Shown: positions 57,951 to 64,000 of the stretch, in pieces
Numbering within the stretch: the stretch's first letter is position 1
Layout of the letters: each line of letters begins with the position of its first letter
Source of the DNA: Centrapalus pauciflorus
Taxonomy: Eukaryota; Streptophyta; Magnoliopsida; Asterales; Asteraceae
DNA length: 64,000 nt
Assembly (NCBI GenBank): GCA_020465985.1
Contig: JAANYP010001785.1
Coordinates: forward strand, 310,001-374,000
Direction: 5' to 3'
Program-made: the position numbers and the translations under genes
Notes under the pieces: generated by a model
What the model saw: only the letters and a program-made list of their open reading frames with translations
The model's database searches: none
Told to the model about the DNA's origin: nothing

Positions 57951-58615
57951 TGTAACAACCGGCACCAAATCAGGTTAGCTTCTATCATCTAATTAATAGT
58001 GATCATTAATAAATCAAGATGTTAATAAGTTCATAAGGATTTACCCTTCAAAACAGAAACAGTTTCATCGGTGAGATGCGATGAAACGACTAAGAACTAA
58101 TTCAACAGGATGCATGATTTAACTAAAATTACTGCCATTCATTATGCATTAATAAATTTTAAAAACTATAATTATGCATGACAAAAACAATTTCATTATG
58201 CATTAACAAATTCTTGTTATTAAGGTGTTGGATACCACAAAAATTAAGTTTCAGGGTCATGAGGCTTATGGTAATATTTAAACTGTTGATGCGTTTATGT
58301 TTATAAACTCAATGAAATTTTGTGCTTTCCTTACATTGTCTATATTTATCGTGTAAACCTATGAGCTCACAAACATTATTGTTGAGGTATTTAGCATGTT
58401 ATTCTCAGGACCATAAGGGATACTTTCCGCATTCACGACTAACTGTCGAGATTTACAAGCTTTTAGAGTCACGAAGCATTTCAAGCAACATGAAGATTTA
58501 TTTGCATAACTAGAATCTATTTTTGTCATGTATTTTAATCTCCATCATTCGTGAACTCTTTTATTTCTATGATTGTAAAACAATGGTTATATGTTATGTA
58601 TTTCGAAAACTAATT
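57951..58615 (+). mobile_element. Deletion derivative of the 34181-type Gypsy LTR
   Basis: TGTAACAACCGGCACCAAAT matches the start of the LTR at 34181. After about 255 bp it jumps to the equivalent of 36645 (GGTGTTGGATACCAC, GGTCATGAGGCTTATGG) and fades near 58615. About 2.2 kb, including both AT tracts and the TTCGA array, is absent. No end or target duplication was found on the right. Confidence 0.75.
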
Positions 58616-58667
58616 CCTTCTTTGGAATGACAAAACCTAATTTCTTTTGATTGATTGAGATGAAGAC

Positions 58668-59208
58668 TTTAATATGTTTGTCTCCTTTTTAAGAATTTAT
58701 CATCAAGGTCCTTGACTCGGGTCTACACACTTATTCTCTCTTTTTCAATCATTTTGAATTTTCTCTCATTTTCTAAATTCTCAACGTTTAAATACTCAAA
58801 ACGTTTTATTAGAAAAGATAATTCAGACTTTAAAGAACTCTTTTCCTCAGTGATCATATCAACACAACTCTTAAGGTAAGTGTTCTTATCATCAGCCATG
58901 ACTTTTTCACGCAGGAATTTTTTTACAAGACTATGCTCATTCAACCAGTTATCTTTATACATATTGGATTGTTCTTTTTCAGCAATCAATTCATTCTTTA
59001 ATTCAAGTAATTGAGCATGCAGTTCATCAAATTCATCACAAGATTTAATTTCAGATAAGGAGTGTATATTAGATAAGTCAGACGAAGATGAAGAACTTTG
59101 TACCTGTTTGGAGTGGTTCATGAGACAGACTGGAGATATATAAACTTTCTCCTCCTCGACAGTCTTCTCATGTGTGGAAAATCCTTGAGTCATAATTGTA
59201 GAGTGCAA
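58668..59208 (-). pseudogene. Copia gag C-terminal coiled-coil fragment
   Basis: ATG at 59208 (minus) leads into acidic, coiled-coil sequence: KNTYLKSCVDMITEEKSSLK and ERKFKMIEKERIS. The large copia Gag has the same pattern at 44960-45120 (YLESCMETLSKEK, KYKMIEEERIS). A TAG at about 58724 falls where that Gag has tyrosine, after which KDLDDKFLKR continues the match. The ATG probably lies within the deletion scar rather than being the original start. Confidence 0.75.
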
Positions 59209-59407
59209 GAGGTTGACCTTTTAGATTGGAAACTGGAAAAACTCAGAAACTTCACAAGGTCGGATGCTGAAGAATCCAAAATTCGGATGTATGTGTATCT
59301 GAAGTTTGGGTTGGAGGTGAATAGGAGTTCAAAAACTTGTTCTTTGAACTTGATGAGGGTTTATCTGAAGTTCGGAAGCGACCCGAAGTTCTGATGATGG
59401 GTGATCC

Positions 59408-59708
59408 TGATAATTCAATATCGTGCAATTCATATCACAATTAAACACAACAAGATCATAACACATAAAACTGAACAATTAAAATTCATGAGAAGAGAAT
59501 ATTACATTTTGGTTCTTGATAACCTTTCTTGCACATCACCCAATTCGTACACTTAAAGAATATTCTATGTAAAACCCGTGTAATTATATATGTCTACAGT
59601 ACACCTAATTTCTATTTATACTCAAAAACAACTATTGAGTATTTACAAAATACACCCTAGACTTATACAATAAATTGTTTTCATCTCTATTTATATTTGT
59701 ACCCAACA
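59408..59708 (-). mobile_element. Solo LTR, 301 bp, TSD GATCC
   Basis: On the minus strand it starts TGTTGGGTACAAATAT and ends GAATTATCA. GATCC flanks both sides (59403-59407 and 59709-59713). No internal sequence. It sits in the leader of the minus-strand copia remnant. Confidence 0.85.
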
Positions 59709-60619
59709 GATCCGAAGTTGATTTGGTGATCCGAAGATGCTTCCTTTTGGTCAAAATCCAAAAGTCCTGATATGAAATTTGATGGGCGAATGATCTAAAT
59801 TTTCAAATTAGTCTTAGGTTGAAAGATCAAAAGATTGTCTAAGAATAGAAATTCAAATTTGAATCTCGGTAGATGTATCTGAGTTTGGTAACTTGGTAAA
59901 AGTTGGATCAGAAGTGGGTTGTAAATGTTGAATTTCTCAGGTTCTATTCAGAAAAGTTGTTGTAACTTCTTACAGGATTCGAATTGGGACCCGAAATTTT
60001 CCGGAATGGGTGCCCGTTTAACTTGTAGATCTGTGTTCAAGCTTCGATTTGATATATTGTGGGTCTCATATCGATACTCAAGTCAAAAGTTATGGTCTCT
60101 CGAAGCACTGAAAGTTATAAGATGCTAAGAATCGAAGTTCGAGACTCAAAGTTTGAGACCCGAAGTTATACTTAGCCAAAATTTTCAGTAGAACGCAGAA
60201 AACTGGTACCTGTAGTAGACGATAACAGTAACCCAGATCTTCAAAAATCCAACTCCAAATGATGTAAAAACCCAAATTAATGACCCTTAATGCTCGAAAA
60301 TAGTAATAAACAACTTTTAAACAAATTTCAACCTCCAATTTTTACAGTTTCTTTGATTAATTCGATTAATCATCATGAAAAAGTGAAAAACCGTGATGAA
60401 CAAGGTATCTCTTAGATCCAAAAATTAACCCTTAAATCACGCTGAATATTAGCAAATGATGAAAGGGATTCACTAATAATCATCAAACGATCATAGATCC
60501 ATCAAAATAAAGTGGAAAGAACAATTTATTTCGAGATCCAGGATGGAAACACGAACAGTGGCGTTTTTTGGTGAAGAACACAAACAAATCTGAGATTTCA
60601 AGTTGAAATCCAATCTTCT

Positions 60620-60631
60620 GCTCTGATACCA
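60620..60631 (-). promoter_or_regulatory. Primer-binding site (tRNA-iMet), minus strand
   Basis: GCTCTGATACCA on the plus strand is the complement of TGGTATCAGAGC, two bases from the LTR end at 60634. It fixes the direction of the remnant. Confidence 0.88.
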
Positions 60632-61491
60632 ATTGTTGTCTTTGATTTCCAATATATTTTACACTCAAATACGATAAACCAAATGATAATCTGTTAAGAA
60701 TATCAAGATCACAAAGAGAGAATATGGACACTCAATCGGTAGGAACTTTCACACTCTAAAACACACACATAGGGTAGTGGCTTCTTCAAAACCCTAGGAG
60801 AAAAATACTAATTATACCTAAGCTCAAATTTAAGGGTTTGTCCAAACACTCCCCTCAAAGTCTAGGAAATTAAGATTCCCCACAAAGTAAACTATTCTTA
60901 TTAATTGAACCTAAACTTTTAATTATATTTAATTATATATATTTTAGGGCTAACGTATAATCATGATGAGAACAAAGAATCAGCCTGCTAAATTTGTGTA
61001 TTCAAGGTTCAGAACGCTATACAAAAAAATTACGAGGAGTTGTTTTCTACTAGTCTTTACTGTACAACGATACGATGGATAAATGTAGAAAAATGTTCAC
61101 TTTCAATGAGGCAGATTATTTCAATCTGAGGCTAGAAGATGTGGAATGTTAGATATTTAATTTCGATCATGTGGACTTATTTTGTAATAATTATTTTGTT
61201 TATGTTAGTCTTGTATTTTATTTCCTTGTAATTTATTTTTATGTAAAAGTCAAGGGGCCAAATGTGACAATGCTCCATAGTTAATTAAAGGAGCCTAGAA
61301 ATAGGCTCCTAGGGTTTTGTAACAAATGACACGGTTGAATATTCACAATTGACTGCAGCCGCCAACTTGTTATTCTCTCTACATTCTTATTGTCTTCTTC
61401 ATCATTACACAATTATTGAGCTTGATTTTTCTTGTGTTTGATAAAAGAAACATTAAAGTGCTGATTATTAAAGAGAATACATTATAACAAT

Positions 61492-61503
61492 TGGTATCAG
61501 AGC
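61492..61503 (+). promoter_or_regulatory. Primer-binding site (tRNA-iMet)
   Basis: TGGTATCAGAGC two bases after the LTR end of the second copia element. Confidence 0.92.
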
Positions 61504-61924
61504 TAAAAAGGTGGATTTCAACTTACATATCTCGGATTCTGCTGGGTTTTATTCATCTTCTTCGAGTTCTTCAACATTTCCATCGGTTAGATCTTTTTAA
61601 GCTTCTGATTTTGGTTGTTTTTGTGTTATTATTGTCATATAATCATCAAATTATCATTCCCTACTGATTTAGAGCTTAATAGGTTCACTCTTTCCATTAA
61701 AATCATCCATAATCGGCTGTTCTTTAAAACTTTAAAATATATGGGTTTTAGTGGGTTTTTGCTTGTTTTTTTACTGATTTTTAAGTGTTTTGGTATATTT
61801 TAAAACATCAAAAGTGTTTAAAATAGTTTTCCAATCATTTAGAAACAATTTTAGGCCTTAAATCTGCTAAAATCGACGTCTAAACTATTTTGCACTTTGA
61901 ATATCTGTTAAAATCCTGCTGTAA

Positions 61925-62560
61925 TTCGGACCGACCTGTAGCACTTCGGACCCCATTTCGGACCAACTAAGACCCCAATTCGGACCATTTAAGACCCTAG
62001 TTTGGACCACATTTCGGTCCACTTCGGACCAAATTTAGGTGTATTTCGGACCATCACTTTGCCCATTTCGGTCCCATCCGAACTTCGGACCATCCGAAGT
62101 TCAGATCAGGCACTTTCATTTTCATATTTTGACTTGTGCTTTAATTTAAATTCTCGCTTCGGACCTTTTCCATTTCGGACCAACCGAATCCGGACCATCC
62201 GAATTCGGTCCCCTTCCTGGACAATTCCCTAAGTGTTTGTCCGAATTAGTCACTGTTCACCCGAATCCGGACCACCCGGATTCGGTTCCTCCATCCATCC
62301 GAAGTCCACACTGTTCATCCGAATCTGGTACATCCGAATTCGGTTCATCGGTTTTCAATCATCCGAATTAGCACCCTGTCCGAAACCACCATTTCGTCCG
62401 AATTCGGTCCCTGGCCGAATTGATATTCATCCGAACCAGTGTGTTCATCCGAATTCGGTCCTCGTCCGAATTGCGCTTCATTGGAATTCGGCTTCATCCG
62501 AACTCAGAACTTAGATCCGAATCAGTACCATCCAGTGTACTATTCATCCGCTGTCCAGCC
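61925..62560 (+). repeat. CCGAA/TTCGG array in the leader of the second copia element
   Basis: More than thirty CCGAA, TTCGGACC and CCGAATTCGG words lie between PBS and gag, as at 42410-43015. The overall array is kept but word order and spacing differ, so it evolves faster than the coding region next to it. Confidence 0.85.
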
Positions 62561-62619
62561 CATCCGTTTCAAGTTTCCACCTTTAAGATCGTATTTGTTC
62601 AATCAACACCCTAATCATT

Positions 62620-63939
62620 TCTAGTGAAGCTCTCGTTCTCGGATCTGAGAACAGACCACCTGTTCTATATCCTGACGAGTATGAACAATGGAAATCCCGG
62701 TTCCTTAAATTTGTCGGAATGCAACCCCTTGGAAACCTAATGCTTCAGTCCACCTCTGAGGGCCCCGTGATCTACTATCGGGAAATCACAGCTAGACCCG
62801 AGGCTGACCCCCTCTGTTCTCGCATCTAAGGTTGAGAGAGAACCCGCTAATGACGCCGAGAGAGACAGGCAGCATGCTGATAAGAGGGATGAGTATCTGA
62901 TCTATCAGGCCCTCCCCACTGATATCTTGGTTGGAGTAGACAGCAAAATGTCTGCTAAAGAAATGTGGGACGAATTAGAAGTACAAATGCTGGGGGCAGA
63001 TCTCGATGATCGTGCTAAAATAGAGGAAGCTAAGGCTAAGTTTACAGAATTCCGAGCCAAAGACGGGGAATCTCTGCAGGCTACGTTTATAAGGTTCTGT
63101 GCAGTCCTCAATGAATTAAACAAACTGCACATCAAAAAGGACAAGGATGAGATAAACATCCAGTTCTTTTCAGCCTTAGCCCCCGAGTGGCAGATTGCTT
63201 GCCGGGCCACACGACGGGTTCTGAATATTCCTGAGGTATCGATCAATGTCATCTTCAAAGAGCTCAAAAGTATCAAGGGGATGTGGATCACCAGAAACAG
63301 ATGGCAAATCAACTCGCATCCTTACTGCTATCTGCTAACACCGGCATCAAACCCAATGATTCCCTAGCCTTGATCACCAACACAAATATTCCCACTGCAT
63401 CTTTTGCACAAGGTTCATCTTCGTCTCAGTGCAGGTATGCTTCTCCTCCGCGTGAGGTACTTGATGAGGAGGAAGCAGCTATTCAAGAACAAATAGCCTT
63501 GTGGACAAATCGTCTTCAACAACGACATTTTTCCAACAAGACTAACAATCAACTCCGCTATGACACCGGTCCGCGGAGGTACTCCGATGACAGAAGGGAT
63601 GAACGACGCGATGATTATCGTCGGGATGACTATTGCATGGATGATATGGATGACAGGAGGTACGATGACAGACGCGACTATCGAGATGATGCCGTTATGA
63701 AAGGCGAGACGATAGGCATGAGGATCGCAGGGATGACAGAAGAGATTATGATCGGAGAGACGACGTCGTGATGACCGCCATGATGACCACCGGGACGACC
63801 GCAGGGACGACCGACGAGAGAATGATCGTTGGGAAAGAAGGAGGGATGAAAGCCGAGAGCATCGTCGCGCCGACAAGAGGCCGGTTGAAAGAAGGGATGA
63901 GAGGCCGCGAGCCGAATAACCAAAAGGCGCTGAGGAGCG
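62620..63939 (+). pseudogene. Copia gag of the second element, start codon lost and frameshifted
   Basis: Sequence matching the first element's Gag start (GAAGCTCTCGTTCTCGG) follows ATTTCT where that element has ATGTCT, so the usual ATG is gone. A slip near 62810-62825 falls in the same place as in the first element. The domain MSAKEMWDELEVQMLGADLD is intact from 62948. A one-base loss near 63265 and another slip at about 63690, inside the arginine-aspartate repeats, break it further. It ends where the next LTR begins, just before the knuckle. Confidence 0.85.
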
Positions 63940-64000
63940 TGTTGGGAAATAGTCTAAGTAAGTTCAAGCTGTTAGTTAGACTTCTCAAACTGTTAGTAGA
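63940..64000 (+). mobile_element. Start of another LTR, continuing beyond the window
   Basis: TGTTGGGAAATAGTC begins exactly where the gag similarity of the second copia element stops (after GAGGAGCG). CTGTTAG words follow. The opening resembles the solo LTR at 12721. Only 61 bases are visible. Confidence 0.6.

Larger units (their letters stand above)
58668..60955 (-). mobile_element. Deleted copia element, minus strand (5' LTR, PBS, leader, gag tail)
   Basis: On the minus strand: 5' LTR 60955-60634, starting CGTTAG where TGTTAG is expected and ending GACAACA; PBS 60631-60620; a leader with CCGAAGTT words; then a gag tail. The UBN2-type Gag domain and zinc knuckle are missing, so the leader is joined almost directly to the coiled-coil end of gag. 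A solo LTR (59408-59708) interrupts the leader. Pol and the 3' LTR are absent. Confidence 0.75.
61147..63939 (+). mobile_element. Second copia element of the large family, 5' part only
   Basis: 5' LTR 61147-61489 (343 bp, TGTTAGATATTTAATT to ATTATAACA), PBS 61492-61503, CCGAA-array leader, then gag. The LTR is clearly related to the one at 41623 but diverged; the hairpin region is unchanged. It is cut at 63940 by another LTR within gag, before the zinc knuckle. The 3' part would lie beyond the window. Confidence 0.88.

Overview
The window is plant nuclear DNA made almost entirely of transposable elements. The evidence is tRNA-iMet primer-binding sites (TGGTATCAGAGC), Ty1/copia Gag-Pol, long Gypsy-type LTRs starting TGTAAC, CACTA/En-Spm transposase genes with GT-AG introns, MITEs and long AT/AC microsatellites. 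The style of the copia Gag and of the extra ORF behind pol suggests a composite (Asteraceae) genome; that is inference from family resemblance and was not searched. No intact host gene was found. The best small candidate is a 58-codon ORF at 33366.

Layout. 1-2760: three decayed copies of a 1-kb AT-rich repeat. 2820-3445: a long foldback. 3480-8230: minus-strand copia remnant (3' LTR plus a broken accessory ORF) split by a Gypsy solo LTR (5535-8138, TSD TTATG). 8345-26222: a CACTA-type region with a 181-bp tandem array, a minus-strand accessory transposase gene (15208 to 9618) carrying two solo LTRs in one intron, a minus-strand F-box pseudogene (16841 to 15808), AACCTAAGTTT repeats, a broken retroelement-type ORF (17998-20843), a TNP2 transposase pseudogene (21447-24844) and a second subterminal-type array. 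27114-27457: a foldback. 27637-31230: a non-autonomous LTR element with a relative inserted into its 3' LTR. 31861-34180: gag scrap, MITE, small ORF. 34181-37131: Gypsy-type solo LTR inside a third copy of the non-autonomous family. 38126-41622 plus 55944-55998: another long LTR, split by a 14.3-kb copia element (41623-55938, TSD ATTCT). 56035-56559: hAT-like MITE. 57951-61146: LTR remnant, a deleted minus-strand copia element and a solo LTR (TSD GATCC). 61147-63939: a second member of the large copia family, interrupted at 63940 by a further LTR that leaves the window.

The most notable object is the 14.3-kb copia element. It has a Sirevirus-like layout: large Gag with coiled coils, Pol, then a third ORF. 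By eye its two 345-bp LTRs are identical, so it inserted recently. Yet gag, pol and the third ORF carry stops and frameshifts, and the reverse-transcriptase YVDD box reads YVDG, so it must have been moved in trans or repaired by conversion. The third ORF appears to have its own TATA box, a pyrimidine-rich leader and a 1.07-kb leader intron. That intron holds an array of the palindrome CCGAATTCGG, and the leader before gag carries a similar array. The predicted product has a coiled coil, a bipartite NLS-like stretch and a SUMO-interaction-like motif. A relative of this ORF lies in the CACTA region without LTR or PPT.
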